Origin: Yinghuangia elevatio
GTDB taxonomy: Bacteria; Actinomycetota; Actinomycetes; Streptomycetales; Streptomycetaceae
Direction of reading: 5' to 3'
Length of the DNA stretch: 41,385 bases
NCBI RefSeq assembly: GCF_040649515.1
Contig: NZ_JBEZFP010000083.1
Location: 1 to 41,385, forward strand
In this document: in pieces, positions 1 to 8,692 of the stretch
How the letters are laid out: every line of letters begins with the position of its first letter
How positions within the stretch are numbered: position 1 is the stretch's first letter
Translations under genes and position numbers: made by a program
Notes under the pieces: model-generated
What the model was told of the DNA's origin: nothing
What the model saw: only the letters and a program-made list of their open reading frames with translations
Databases searched by the model: none

Positions 1-195
1 GGTGCTGGACACGCTCGGCCGCCGCTGCACCCACCCGGCAGGGCGTATGAGCTGTAGCCGCGAACCTGGTGGACGCACCCACCGACACGGCACCGACGGA
101 CCGGACGACAACCGACCTGGTATCGACCCATCCGACACGCACCGACACGACATCCGTCCAGGAATGACGGGCAGCCGCCCGCCGTTCCGCCACCC
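1..195. other. Left-edge sequence without a convincing gene
   Basis: No coding frame here can be defended. Reading the plus strand in the first frame gives a short open stretch that ends at a TAG at 55-57, so it could be the tail of a gene lying to the left, but nothing recognisable is encoded. Bases 70-165 are a low-complexity run in which short units of the type CACCGACAC recur irregularly. The open frame that runs across this stretch into the ABC transporter gene is an out-of-frame shadow of that gene. Confidence 0.4.
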
Positions 196-232
196 GGAGC
201 CACGGCCCGCCGCGAAGGCGGGCCGTGGCTCC
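196..232. terminator. Perfect 16-bp hairpin, terminator of the ABC transporter gene
   Basis: Arms 196-211 and 217-232 are exact reverse complements, with a five-base loop GCGAA. It lies 14 bases beyond the stop of the minus-strand ABC transporter gene. There is no clear U tract, which is usual for actinomycete terminators. It should also stop plus-strand transcription entering from the left. Confidence 0.8.
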
Positions 233-245
233 GTTGCCGTGCCCG

Positions 246-2198
246 CTAGCGTTCCCCTTGCAGCTCCCACAGTTCGCGGAACAGCCCGGTCGCGCGCGGC
301 ATGGCCAACAGTTCGTCGCAGCAGCCGCGTTCGCGTACCCGGCCGTGCTCCATCACCACGATCTCGTCGGCCTTCGCGACATTGGCCAGGCGGTGCGTCA
401 CCAGCACCACCGCTCGGTCCGTCGCGAGCGTGCGCAGGCTCGCGAACAGGCGGTTCTCCGCCCGCGGATCCAGGGCGGACGTGGGTTCGTCGAGCACCAG
501 CAGCCGCGCGTCGCGGTAGAACGCCCGTGCCAGGCCCACGCGTTGCCACTGTCCGCCGGACAATCCCGTGCCGTTCCAGTAGTCGGGCGCGAGCAGCGTA
601 CTGAGGCCGAACTTCAGCTCCGCGACCACCTGGTCCGTTCCGGAAGCCGCCAGCGCGGCCGACAGTTCCGGCTCGTGCTCGGACCGCAACTGACCGAGTG
701 TCACGTTGTCGATCGCCTGGAGCGGCCAGCGGGCGATCTCCTGCGGTACGTAGCCGAGCCTCGCCCACAACTCGTGCGGATCGAGTTCGCGGACGTCGTG
801 GCCGTCCCAGGTGACGCGGCCCTCGGTCGGCAGGTACAGCCCGCAGAGCAGCTTGGCCAGCGTGGACTTGCCCGAACCGTTCTCGCCGACCAGCGCGACG
901 ACCTTGCCGACCGGTACGTCCAGATCGATGCCGGCCACGGCCGCCCGGTCCTTGCCCGGGTACGTGAACCCGGCGCCCTCGGCGCGGAACGCCGACGGCT
1001 GCTTGAGCACCAGGGAACCGCGCCTCATGCGGTGCCCGCCGGCCTCCTTGAGGAAGAGGTCCCAATCGTCCAGGTAGAGCCCCACGCTGTAGAGCCGCGA
1101 CCCCGAGGCGACGATGCCGCCGAGCGCGGTGCTGACGGTACGCAACCCGATCACCGCGGTACCCGCCGCGGCCACCGACATCCGGTCGGTCGCCAGCAGG
1201 AACACCACGGCGCCCCAGACGAGTCCGGCCGCCACACCACCCGCCGCCGCACCGAGGGTGCCTACCTTGGCGGTACGCCACGCGGCATCCTGCGTCACCT
1301 GCTGCACGCGGTCGGACGCGCGCTGGTAGCGGTCCAGCAGGAACGGCGCGATCGTGCTCGAACGCAGTTGGTCGGCCCAGTGCTTGTCCGAGATGTGCCA
1401 GCGCATCATGCCGAGGATGCGGCGCTCGTTGAGCGTGTCGATGGTCGTCTGGTACTCGATGCGCGCCGCGCGTACGGCCGCCAGCCCGCGCGGCACCGCA
1501 CCGAGCAGCAGCAGGGGCAGCAGGACCGGGTGCAGCACGGTCAGCACCGTCGCCGCCGCGGCGAGCGACGCGCACGCCGCGATGACGTCCTGGGTCTGCG
1601 GGATCAGCCCGCGCATCGACTGCACGCCCCGATCGGCGCTGTCCCAGCGGTTGTTGAAGCCCGGGTGGTCGTACGCCACCAGTTCGGCGCGGGCGGAGGC
1701 GTCGAGGAGCAGCGTCTCGGCCTCCCGGGTCAGACGCGGGGTGACGCGCGCCGACAACGCGACGACCGCCACCCCGAGGAGGGCGCGCAGGCCCACGGCG
1801 GCGGCCAGCACGACCAGCGAGGGCGCGGCGTCGCGGAGGCGGTCGCCGATCTCGCCGGACGAGATGACGGCGGTGATCGTCGACGTCGTGGCGAGCAGGC
1901 CGAAGGCCTCCAGGATGCCCGCGAGGACCTGGCACACGAGCAGCGCGGCGGACGCCCGAGGGTCGGCGGCCCAGGCCAGGCGCAGGGCCTGGGCGATGAG
2001 GCGCGGCAGGCGTGCGGCCATCGCGCGCGTGGTGACCTGCCGCAGCGCCTCCTCGGTGTCGCCCGCGCTGCCCACGTAGCGCAGTTCCTGCCCGGACTCG
2101 CCTGCCCGGTCGGCGGGTTCGGGCGGATCCGCCTGGGACTCACGGGCGGCTTGGGCGGGGACGGCGGGGGAGGAGGGGACAGGCGTGGGCTGTGTCAT
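246..2198 (-). CDS. ABC transporter, fused membrane and ATP-binding domains
   Basis: Half transporter of 650 residues, probably a homodimeric exporter in the cytoplasmic membrane. Roughly residues 80-390 form the hydrophobic transmembrane domain and the rest the nucleotide-binding domain: Walker A GENGSGKST near 437, signature LSGGQ near 546, Walker B RLLVLDEPTSALDP near 570, and the switch histidine in THRL. The architecture and membrane-domain length resemble lantibiotic or peptide exporters without an N-terminal peptidase; the substrate is unknown. The start ATG at 2198 is chosen because GGAGG lies six bases upstream; an open extension to 2528 has no ribosome site and odd composition. No precursor-peptide or maturation gene is visible beside it, so a peptide substrate is only an inference. 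It is a single-gene unit closed by a strong hairpin. Confidence 0.9.
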   Translation of the reverse strand: MTQPTPVPSSPAVPAQAARESQADPPEPADRAGESGQELRYVGSAGDTEEALRQVTTRAMAARLPRLIAQALRLAWAADPRASAALLVCQVLAGILEAFGLLATTSTITAVISSGEIGDRLRDAAPSLVVLAAAVGLRALLGVAVVALSARVTPRLTREAETLLLDASARAELVAYDHPGFNNRWDSADRGVQSMRGLIPQTQDVIAACASLAAAATVLTVLHPVLLPLLLLGAVPRGLAAVRAARIEYQTTIDTLNERRILGMMRWHISDKHWADQLRSSTIAPFLLDRYQRASDRVQQVTQDAAWRTAKVGTLGAAAGGVAAGLVWGAVVFLLATDRMSVAAAGTAVIGLRTVSTALGGIVASGSRLYSVGLYLDDWDLFLKEAGGHRMRRGSLVLKQPSAFRAEGAGFTYPGKDRAAVAGIDLDVPVGKVVALVGENGSGKSTLAKLLCGLYLPTEGRVTWDGHDVRELDPHELWARLGYVPQEIARWPLQAIDNVTLGQLRSEHEPELSAALAASGTDQVVAELKFGLSTLLAPDYWNGTGLSGGQWQRVGLARAFYRDARLLVLDEPTSALDPRAENRLFASLRTLATDRAVVLVTHRLANVAKADEIVVMEHGRVRERGCCDELLAMPRATGLFRELWELQGER

Positions 2199-2563
2199 GG
2201 GGACCTCCGGGGCGTGACGGGACGCCATGGTCGTCCTGGCACACGGGGTGACGGCAGGGCGTGCGGAGGCACACCGACGGCGCCCGGCCCCGACTCCTCT
2301 CGAACGTGCGCTCGACCATCCGGGCTTCCGCGGGGTCCTCGTCGGCACCGGGTTCGGGCGCGCCGCGCGCCGGGACCGCAGGTCCGGGGGCGCTCGGATC
2401 GGTAACTCGTGGGTTAACCGGGGTTGCCGACCTGGCCGTTGTTCGGGCCCTTGCGATCGAGGAGTCTTGAGACACAGAGAGCGGGGCGGAACGGACCGGA
2501 GCACACGGACCGCGGCCCCTGCCGGCAAGTCCCCACCCGACGCGCCTCCTTGAGGAGTTCACC
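2199..2563. other. Divergent intergenic region
   Basis: This 365-base stretch separates the minus-strand ABC transporter from the plus-strand DUF1772 gene and must hold both promoters. Open frames crossing it have no start signals. Around 2401-2420 there is an A/T-containing imperfect dyad, GGTAAC followed by GTTAACC, that stands out from its GC-rich surroundings and could be an operator. No -10/-35 pair is convincing. Confidence 0.35.
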
Positions 2564-3160
2564 ATGGCTGCCTACGACCGCACCACCACCAACGCCATCA
2601 CCGCGCCGACCGTCATCGGCACCACCGCCGCCCCCGCGCTCAGCGCGACCACCCGCGACTCCCTCGGCAAGTGGCTGACCGCGGGCGCCGTCACCAGCGG
2701 TGCGATGGCCGCCACGTACGTCGCCTTCAGCGCGTTCGTGATGCCGATGCTCGGGCGCAAGGACGACGCCGGGTTCGTCGACTCGATGCAGCGCATCAAC
2801 GTCGTGATCGAGAACCCGGTGTTCTTCGCCGCGTTCTTCGGGGCGATGCTGGCCCCCGCCGTGGCGTGGTGGAAGCTGCGCAAGCGCGGTGGCGACCGCA
2901 CCCTGCTCAAGTGGACGGCCGCCGCTTTCGCGCTCTACACCGCCGGGGTGCTCACCACGTCGGGCATCAACGTGCCGCTGAACGAGATGCTCGCGTCGAA
3001 GGGGGACGCGAACCCCTCGGGAGTCCGCGCCGACTTCGAGACCACCTGGAACGTCTGGAACGGGGTGCGGGCGGTGCTGTCCACGGCCGCCTTCGTCTGC
3101 GCCGTCAAGGCAGTTCGCCTGCACCGCCGCGTCATCGCGTTCCGCCGCGCGGGTCAGTAG
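2564..3160 (+). CDS. DUF1772 / anthrone oxygenase-like membrane protein
   Basis: 198 residues with four predicted transmembrane helices near 37-60, 82-104, 115-135 and 163-185. The conserved DUF1772 features are present: INVPLNE in the loop after the third helix and the FETTWNVWNGVR segment leading into the last. The family includes fungal anthrone oxygenases, but most bacterial members have no known reaction, so the role here is open. The ATG follows GAGGAG with good spacing. The first 35 residues are Thr/Ala-rich and hydrophilic. Its stop codon overlaps by seven bases the 3' end of the convergent FAD monooxygenase gene, so the two transcripts are complementary at their ends. Confidence 0.85.
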   Translation: MAAYDRTTTNAITAPTVIGTTAAPALSATTRDSLGKWLTAGAVTSGAMAATYVAFSAFVMPMLGRKDDAGFVDSMQRINVVIENPVFFAAFFGAMLAPAVAWWKLRKRGGDRTLLKWTAAAFALYTAGVLTTSGINVPLNEMLASKGDANPSGVRADFETTWNVWNGVRAVLSTAAFVCAVKAVRLHRRVIAFRRAGQ

Positions 3161-4359
3161 TCCTTGAGGACGAGGGAGCCGATGATGTCCGCGGCCTCCT
3201 GGAAGTCGGGCACGGCGGTGTCGAGTTCGGTGTCGGCGCCCATCTCCGCGGCGGCCTGGGCCTCGACGCGGGCCTTGTTGGTGTACGCCAACTCCTGGTT
3301 CTGCGCCACGTACTTGCGCAGCGCCTCCTCGTACGCCGCGAACGCGACGACGTGGTCGCCCCCGGCCGCCTTCAGCTCGCCGGCCAGGATGTAGGCGGCG
3401 GCGATCGCCATCGTCGTGCCCTGGCCCGACAGCGGCGACGCGCAGTAGCCGGCGTCGCCGAGCAGCACCACGCGGCCGCGCGACCACGAGTCCATCTTGA
3501 TCTGCGCCATCGAGTCCAGGTGGAAGTCCTCGGCGGTCCACATGTGTTCCAGCAGCCGCGGGATCTCCCAGCCCAGACCGCCCAGCCGTGCGGCGAGCAG
3601 GCGCTTCTGGGCCTCGGCGTCGCGGTGGTCGTACTCGATCGGCTCGGCGGACTCGAAGCCCAGGTAGACCCGGCACTCGGTGTTGCCGCGCACGCTCATG
3701 ACCCCGCCGCCCCAAGTGCCGCCGGGCACCTGGTGGAAGACCTGCCAGCGATCCAGGCCCAGGAAGTTGGGGACGGTCCACACCGACAGGTACGTGCCCA
3801 TGTGCCGGATGAAGTCCGACTCCGGGCCGAACACCAGCCGTCGCGTGTTGGAGTGCAGGCCGTCGGCGCCCACGACCAGGTGGAAGCGCCGCGGCGCATG
3901 GTTCCGGAAGGTGACCAGAACACCGTCTTCGTCCTCCTGAACCGCGGTGATCGAGTCCCCGAACAGGTACTCCACGCGGTCGTCCGCCGCCCCGGCCAGC
4001 ACCTCGGACAGGTCGTCGCGCAGGATTTCGATGTCCTCGCTGTCGATGTCCCCGCCGGTGATGGTCCGTTCGGTCGTCCGGAACAGCTCGGTGCCGTCGC
4101 CGTCGACCATGGACATGCCGCGCATCTGCACTTGCCTTGCGCGCAGTCCGTCCAGGACGCCCATGCGTTCGGCGACCTCCAGCGCGGGACCGCGTACGTC
4201 GACCGCCTGGCCGCCGACCCGCATCCGCGGCGCAAGCTCCACCACGGTGACGTTGAACCCGTACCGGTCGAGCCAGTACGCCAGCGCCGGGCCGCCGATG
4301 CTCGCACCCGAGATCAGAATGTCGGTGTCGATGCCGAGGTTGCCGGTGGCGGTGTCCAT
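3154..4359 (-). CDS. FAD-dependent monooxygenase (PF01494 type)
   Basis: 401-residue flavoprotein hydroxylase, probably cytosolic and NAD(P)H-dependent. The N-terminal dinucleotide fold carries GASIGG at residues 18-23, the DG motif appears as GADGLHSNTRR near 165, and the FAD-phosphate motif as GDAGYCASPLSGQG near 300. These are the three signatures of the PHBH/aromatic hydroxylase group. Its length is normal. The ATG at 4359 is preceded by GAGGAGCG. Members act on phenols, tetracyclines, rifamycin and other aromatic compounds; the substrate cannot be read from sequence. The convergent DUF1772 neighbour is interesting because both families oxidise aromatic polyketide-like rings, but no polyketide synthase is in view. 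Confidence 0.92.
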   Translation of the reverse strand: MDTATGNLGIDTDILISGASIGGPALAYWLDRYGFNVTVVELAPRMRVGGQAVDVRGPALEVAERMGVLDGLRARQVQMRGMSMVDGDGTELFRTTERTITGGDIDSEDIEILRDDLSEVLAGAADDRVEYLFGDSITAVQEDEDGVLVTFRNHAPRRFHLVVGADGLHSNTRRLVFGPESDFIRHMGTYLSVWTVPNFLGLDRWQVFHQVPGGTWGGGVMSVRGNTECRVYLGFESAEPIEYDHRDAEAQKRLLAARLGGLGWEIPRLLEHMWTAEDFHLDSMAQIKMDSWSRGRVVLLGDAGYCASPLSGQGTTMAIAAAYILAGELKAAGGDHVVAFAAYEEALRKYVAQNQELAYTNKARVEAQAAAEMGADTELDTAVPDFQEAADIIGSLVLKDY

Positions 4360-4562
4360 GTTGCGCTCCTCTGATTCGTGTCGCGGCCGTTCGCCGCGTC
4401 GTGTTCAGAGCTTCGTTCGGCCCGCTGACCAGGCACTTACCGGCCGCTGACCACCCGCGGTGCGGGTCCGGTCAGTGCATGCGCCGCGGCCGGTGCCGCG
4501 TGGTTTCCGTGCCTAGGCGAGGGAGCCACCGGTTCGGGCGGCCGGGTATCGACTGTGGCGAT

Positions 4563-4589
4563 TTGGCCACTTGCGACCCATTGGCCACT
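4563..4589 (+). repeat. Direct repeat TTGGCCACT, 18-base period
   Basis: The nonamer TTGGCCACT occurs at 4563-4571 and 4581-4589, separated by nine bases. Each copy contains the palindrome TGGCCA. The second copy overlaps the -35 of the candidate cvnA promoter. The 18-base spacing is close to two helical turns, as expected for tandem binding of a regulator on one DNA face. Confidence 0.5.
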
Positions 4590-4610
4590 GCCGTCACGCG
4601 GCGGTAGGCT
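4581..4610 (+). promoter_or_regulatory. Candidate vegetative promoter of the conservon
   Basis: TTGGCC at 4581-4586 and TAGGCT at 4605-4610 are separated by 18 bases and resemble the HrdB-type -35/-10 elements of streptomycetes. The match is moderate and no transcription start is known. Confidence 0.35.
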
Positions 4611-4874
4611 CCACGGGCCCACGCGCCGCAGCAACGGGAGGGCCACGCGCGTGTACAGAGCCTAGAGCGAGACCATGCCTGCTTGGCTGACGGCACGTCA
4701 GAGACGGTGCCGTGCCAGCCCATTGCCACGATGCAGCGACGCCGGAAGCGCTTGTGGGTAGCGCGGGGGTCGGAGGCGCAGAGCGAAGTCGCGTCCGTCC
4801 GGATCGGTGCAGGCACTCGCCCCAGAGCGGCGAGGGTCGTCGCAGGAGCCACAACCGACCGCCCACGAGGACTC

Positions 4875-7292
4875 ATGACGACTTCCACACCCTTAACCGA
4901 TGACCGCAATGCGTCGCCGCGCCCGCAGCGTCCGCCGCGTGCCGTCCGCATCCGCACACTGCTGATCCTGCTCGCCGTCGTCGTCACCGTCGCGCTGGGC
5001 GCGCAAGTGGCGTTCACCGCCGTGCGGTTGCTCGAGCAAGCAGACAACATTCGGGACGACTCGGTCACGGGTGAGAAGGCCGGCCTCCCCAGCTACATGG
5101 TGATGGAGCAGATACAGGCGGAGCGGCGCCTCACCGCCGCCCGGCTCGGCGGCACCCCCGTCTCGCAGGAGGAGATGGAGAAGCAGCGCGCGGCCACCGA
5201 CAAGGTCGAGGCGGACTTCATGCGCCTGTCGGGTCCGGAACTCCCGGCATCCGACCGGTTCGTCTACGACTACGTCGTCATGGTGAAGGACAAGCTCGTC
5301 GGCCTCGACGAACACCGCCGCCTGGCCGACACCCGCGCCGGCGACCCGCAGAAGGTTCTGGACTACTACAACGGCGTCATCGACCAGATGATCCGGCTGT
5401 ACCAGGAGATGTCCAACATGGACGACGGGCCGCTCACGTACGAGACGCGCCCGCTGGTCGGCCTGATGCACGCTTTCGAGGCACTCTCGCGCGAGGACGC
5501 GCTGATCGCCCTCTCGGGCCCCGCGCGGAAGCTCACCGACGCGCAGTACGCCGACTTCGCGCACAACGTCGGCGTGCAGCGGTTCATCTACGGCACCTGG
5601 GTCGCGCCGTACCTCCCGGCCAAGGACAAGGCCGTCTACGACGGGCTGCTCGCGAACCCCGCGTGGACGACCAAGACGAAGATCGAGGACTCCGTCCTCG
5701 CCAACCACACCCCGGTCGCCACCGGCGGTGTCCTCCTGCCGACGGATGTCCAGCAGTGGCAGGCCACCCGCGAGCAACTCGCGGGCCAGCTCACCGGACT
5801 CAACGTCGGCCGCGTCATCGGACTGCTGGACAACACCTTCCAGAAGTCCAGCGACCTGCGCCGCAGCGCGTGGTGGCTGGTCGCCGGCAGCGCCGCCGCG
5901 GTGCTGTTCATCGTCGGCGTCGTCCTCATGACGATCCGCACCGTCATCCGCCGCACCAACAAGCTCCGCGGCCATGCGCTCGCCCTCGCCGAGGACGAGC
6001 TGCCCGACATCATCGGCTCGCTCCAGCGCGGCGCCTCCGTCGACACCTCCGGCCTGCCCAGGCCCACCGGCGCCAAGGACGAGATCGGGCAGATCGGCGA
6101 CGCCGTGGCCACCCTGGCCCGGCAGGCCGCCGACGGCGCCGAGCTGGTGTACCGCGAACGGCAGGGCTTCGAGCGGTTCGCCGAAGGCGTCACCGGGCGC
6201 TCCGTCGTCCTGGTCGGGGTACAGCTGCGGCTGCTCGAGGACCTGATGCGGCTGCACGACCAGGACCCCGAACTCACCTCGCGGCTCTACGGTCTCGACC
6301 ACCAGACGGTACGGCTGCGCCGCCAGATCGAGAACCTCCAGGTGCTGTCGGGCGGCGTCATCAGCAACCCGCACGACGCCCCGGCGCACATCGCCAACCT
6401 GCTCATGGACGCGGCCGGCGAGGCCGCGGGCCACGAACGCGTGGAGAAGCACTTCCTCGCCGACGCCCGGGTCATCCCGTCGGCCGCCAGCGAGCTCACC
6501 CACGTCCTCGCCGAGCTGATCGAGAACGCGGCGCGCTACTCGCCCCCCGACTACAAGGTCGTCGTGCGCGCCCAGGCCGCGGTGCACGGCGTCACGGTCG
6601 AGGTCGAGGACCGCGGCATGGGCCTCAGCCAGGAGCAGTACGACCAGCTCAACGAGCGCCTCGGCCAGGTTCCGCTGTACGCCGAGATGGCCGACAACGC
6701 CTCCCAGCTCGGTCTGTTCGTGGTCGGTCGACTGGCCGCCCGCCTCGGCCTGGACGTCACCCTGCGCCGCTCGGTGTACGGCGGCACCGCTGCGGTGGTC
6801 CTCGTCCCGCGCAGCCTGCTCGCGAGCCGCACCGACCACGGCCAGGTCTCCCCGCCGTACGAGGGCACGGATCCGTGGTCGGCCCCCGAGCTCCGCCCGC
6901 ATCCCGAGTCCGACCGGCCCGCGGGGGCCGCCGAGCCGCTGCCGATCCGGCAGGGGGCGGCGCCGGTCCGGGCGGTCGCTTCGGCGGCGGCTCCGCCGGC
7001 GCTGCCCGCACCACGGCAGCTCGCGGGGACGGCCACCGGGAGCGGCACGTACCAGCTGCCGCCCGCCGAGGAACTCGACGTCGATCCGCTGCCCAAGCGC
7101 TCGCGCGGCGAACACCTGGCCGCGCAACTGCGCGACGACACCGGGGGAGTTCCGCAGGTTCCGTACGACCCGGACTCCCCCGAAGCGGCACGCGACATGT
7201 ACCGCGGGCTCCAGGCTGCGTTCGACCAGGCCGAGCAGCCCGGCCAGTTCAACGAGGCAGGACGTGCCGAGGACGACCCGGCGACGCCATAG
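4875..7292 (+). CDS. cvnA: CvnA-type sensor histidine kinase-like protein
   Basis: First gene of the conservon, 805 residues. One transmembrane helix lies near 28-46 and a second near 328-356, enclosing an extracellular region of the nitrate/nitrite-sensing (NIT) type. After a HAMP-like linker comes a dimerisation segment, LDHQTVRLRRQIENL, and a HATPase domain near 535-645 with N box ELIENAARYSPP, G1 VEDRGMGL and a G2-like region. Residues 650-805 are Pro/Ala-rich and probably disordered. No response regulator is adjacent; in conservons the partners are the roadblock, DUF742 and GTPase proteins that form a membrane-associated complex. ATG 4875 follows GAGG; the TTG 4683 extension looks non-coding. 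Codon 7 (4893-4895) is TTA, suggesting dependence on the bldA tRNA. Confidence 0.93.
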   Translation: MTTSTPLTDDRNASPRPQRPPRAVRIRTLLILLAVVVTVALGAQVAFTAVRLLEQADNIRDDSVTGEKAGLPSYMVMEQIQAERRLTAARLGGTPVSQEEMEKQRAATDKVEADFMRLSGPELPASDRFVYDYVVMVKDKLVGLDEHRRLADTRAGDPQKVLDYYNGVIDQMIRLYQEMSNMDDGPLTYETRPLVGLMHAFEALSREDALIALSGPARKLTDAQYADFAHNVGVQRFIYGTWVAPYLPAKDKAVYDGLLANPAWTTKTKIEDSVLANHTPVATGGVLLPTDVQQWQATREQLAGQLTGLNVGRVIGLLDNTFQKSSDLRRSAWWLVAGSAAAVLFIVGVVLMTIRTVIRRTNKLRGHALALAEDELPDIIGSLQRGASVDTSGLPRPTGAKDEIGQIGDAVATLARQAADGAELVYRERQGFERFAEGVTGRSVVLVGVQLRLLEDLMRLHDQDPELTSRLYGLDHQTVRLRRQIENLQVLSGGVISNPHDAPAHIANLLMDAAGEAAGHERVEKHFLADARVIPSAASELTHVLAELIENAARYSPPDYKVVVRAQAAVHGVTVEVEDRGMGLSQEQYDQLNERLGQVPLYAEMADNASQLGLFVVGRLAARLGLDVTLRRSVYGGTAAVVLVPRSLLASRTDHGQVSPPYEGTDPWSAPELRPHPESDRPAGAAEPLPIRQGAAPVRAVASAAAPPALPAPRQLAGTATGSGTYQLPPAEELDVDPLPKRSRGEHLAAQLRDDTGGVPQVPYDPDSPEAARDMYRGLQAAFDQAEQPGQFNEAGRAEDDPATP

Positions 7293-7307
7293 GGAACGGG
7301 ATAAACC

Positions 7308-7733
7308 ATGTTCAGGGAAGACCCTCTTACCAGCAACCCGTTCGACGAGCAGGTCTACCGGATGCTGCACGCGAACCTGGCCGACGTCCCCGAACTGCTC
7401 GGCGCCGTCCTGCTGTCCGACGACGGCCTGCCCAAGTCGGCGTTCGGGTTCGACCGGGAGACGGTCGAGCACCTGGCCGCGGCCGGCACGGGCTACGCGA
7501 GCCTGGGCCGCGGGCTGGCGACGAGCATCGAGGGCGGCCCACTGCTGCACAGCGTCGTCAAGATGGTCGATCGCACGCTCATCATCACCAACTGCGGTGA
7601 GGGCAGCACCATCGTGGTCGTCACCGGGGCCAGGGCGGACATGGGCGCCGTCATGTACGAGGTGCTCCGGGTCGCCAAGGCGGTCGGTGACTTCATGGGT
7701 ACCAAGCCTCGAGCGAACGTACGCGCGACGTGA
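7308..7733 (+). CDS. cvnB: CvnB, roadblock/LC7 domain protein
   Basis: 141 residues, one roadblock/LC7 domain. In conservons this protein is thought to act on the neighbouring Ras-like GTPase as a regulator or GTPase-activating partner, in the manner of MglB for MglA. The fold is indicated by the alternating pattern from VPELLGAVLLSDDGLP through the LGRGLATS helix to TLIITNCGEGSTIVVVT and a final helix. It begins 15 bases after cvnA and ends inside the start codon of the DUF742 gene (GTGA overlap), so its translation is probably coupled to both. Confidence 0.93.
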   Translation: MFREDPLTSNPFDEQVYRMLHANLADVPELLGAVLLSDDGLPKSAFGFDRETVEHLAAAGTGYASLGRGLATSIEGGPLLHSVVKMVDRTLIITNCGEGSTIVVVTGARADMGAVMYEVLRVAKAVGDFMGTKPRANVRAT

Positions 7734-8110
7734 CGGGGCGGCACCGCGGAGACCTGCCCGGGAGGCGTACCCGGCCGTTCGCCCTCACCGGCGGCCACGT
7801 CCAGTCGTCCTCGTCCACGCGGATCACCATGAACTCGCTGGTGGCCGCGGCCGTGCCGGAAGACGCGGTGGGCGCGCTGCCCGACGAGTGGCGGGCGGTG
7901 CTGGCCATCTGCCACGGCGCCCCCGCCCGCACCGTGATCGTCACGGAACTGGCCGCCCGCCTCCACATGTTCGTGACCCCGCTGACCGTGATGCTCGGCG
8001 AACTGCTGGGCCAGGGGCTGATCACCCATCAGCCCGCGGTGAGCGGGGCCGACGCGACCAACATCCGCCTCCTCTACCGAGTCAGGGATGGCCTTGCCCG
8101 CAAGCTATGA
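7730..8110 (+). CDS. cvnC: CvnC, DUF742 protein
   Basis: 126-residue DUF742 protein, third conservon gene. The N-terminal stretch is basic (RHRGDLPGRRTRPFALTGGH), followed by a winged-helix-like region including AICHGAPARTVIVTELAARLHMFVT split across helices and GLITHQPAV near the end. DUF742 proteins are found almost only in these operons; a helix-turn-helix-like fold has been proposed, but their biochemical job is not settled. The start is GTG at 7730, overlapping the cvnB stop. It overlaps the GTPase gene by 23 bases, which indicates tightly coupled translation. Confidence 0.9.
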   Translation: MTGRHRGDLPGRRTRPFALTGGHVQSSSSTRITMNSLVAAAVPEDAVGALPDEWRAVLAICHGAPARTVIVTELAARLHMFVTPLTVMLGELLGQGLITHQPAVSGADATNIRLLYRVRDGLARKL

Positions 8111-8681
8111 CCCCGCCCCGATACCCGCGGTGCAGCAGATCAAGATCCTGATCGCCGGGGGCTTCGGCGTCGGGAAGACCACGTTCGTCAGCACGGTCAG
8201 CGAGATCCGCCCGCTCCGGACGGAGGAGCGGCTGACCGCCGAGGGCGTCGGGGTGGACGACCTGAACGGCATCGAGAACAAGACCGCGACCACGGTCGCC
8301 ATGGACTTCGGCCGGATCACCCTGGACGACTCGGTGGTCTACCTGTTCGGCACGCCCGGCCAGGAGCGCTTCTGGTTCATGTGGGACGACCTGCTGCGCG
8401 GCGCTTTCGGCGCCGTGGTCCTGGTCGACACGCGCCGCCTGGACCACAGCTTCGCCGCCGTGGACTTCTTCGAGAAGCGCGGTACCCCGTTCGTGGTGGG
8501 GGCGAACTGCTTCGACGGCAGGCAGACGCATTCGCCGGACGTCATTCGCGACGCCTTGGACCTCGCCGACCCCACCGTGCCGGTGCTGATGCTCGACGCC
8601 CGTGAACGGGCGTCGGCGCGCGACGTCATGTTGTCCCTGATGGACCGTCTGATCGCGCGCGCCGACGCAGCCGCAGTGTGA
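8088..8681 (+). CDS. cvnD: CvnD, Ras-like small GTPase
   Basis: 197-residue GTP-binding protein, the switch of the conservon complex. The P loop GGFGVGKTT covers residues 24-32, the G3 region is FGTPGQERFWFMW with Pro after the Gly/Thr as in MglA-like GTPases, and the Walker-B-like strand is DDSVVYL. A guanine-specificity motif of NKxD type is not obvious; GANCFDG occupies that place. In Streptomyces, conservon GTPases influence aerial growth and antibiotic production and are controlled by the roadblock partner. It starts within cvnC and its stop overlaps a GTG that opens the P450 frame. Confidence 0.94.
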   Translation: MALPASYDPAPIPAVQQIKILIAGGFGVGKTTFVSTVSEIRPLRTEERLTAEGVGVDDLNGIENKTATTVAMDFGRITLDDSVVYLFGTPGQERFWFMWDDLLRGAFGAVVLVDTRRLDHSFAAVDFFEKRGTPFVVGANCFDGRQTHSPDVIRDALDLADPTVPVLMLDARERASARDVMLSLMDRLIARADAAAV

Positions 8682-8692
8682 AAGGAATCGCA

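Larger units (their letters stand above)
4360..4874. other. Divergent region and long leader of the conservon
   Basis: 515 bases lie between the FAD monooxygenase start and the preferred start of cvnA. No gene is supported: open frames on both strands lack start signals. The plus strand carries a candidate promoter (4581-4610), a direct repeat that overlaps it, and a small hairpin with seven-base arms at 4690-4696 and 4707-4713. If that promoter is right the conservon has a leader of about 260 bases, long enough for post-transcriptional control. A TTG at 4683 is in frame with cvnA and would add 64 atypical residues. Confidence 0.45.

Noticed and set aside
225..2405. Long plus-strand open frame across the ABC transporter gene
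   Set aside because: Its protein is His/Gln/Arg-rich without any domain, while the minus strand encodes an intact ABC transporter.
4683..4874. TTG-started extension of cvnA
   Set aside because: The 64 added residues are unlike any family N terminus, the TTG has no ribosome site, and ATG 4875 has one.
4893..7550. An 885-codon open frame antisense to cvnA
   Set aside because: High GC content leaves few stop codons on the opposite strand. The product is Arg/Val/Leu-rich low-complexity, with no start signal, and mirrors the conserved sense gene.
5663..7600. A 645-codon frame overlapping cvnA on the same strand
   Set aside because: Almost entirely Arg/Pro/Gly/His; a frame shadow of cvnA.
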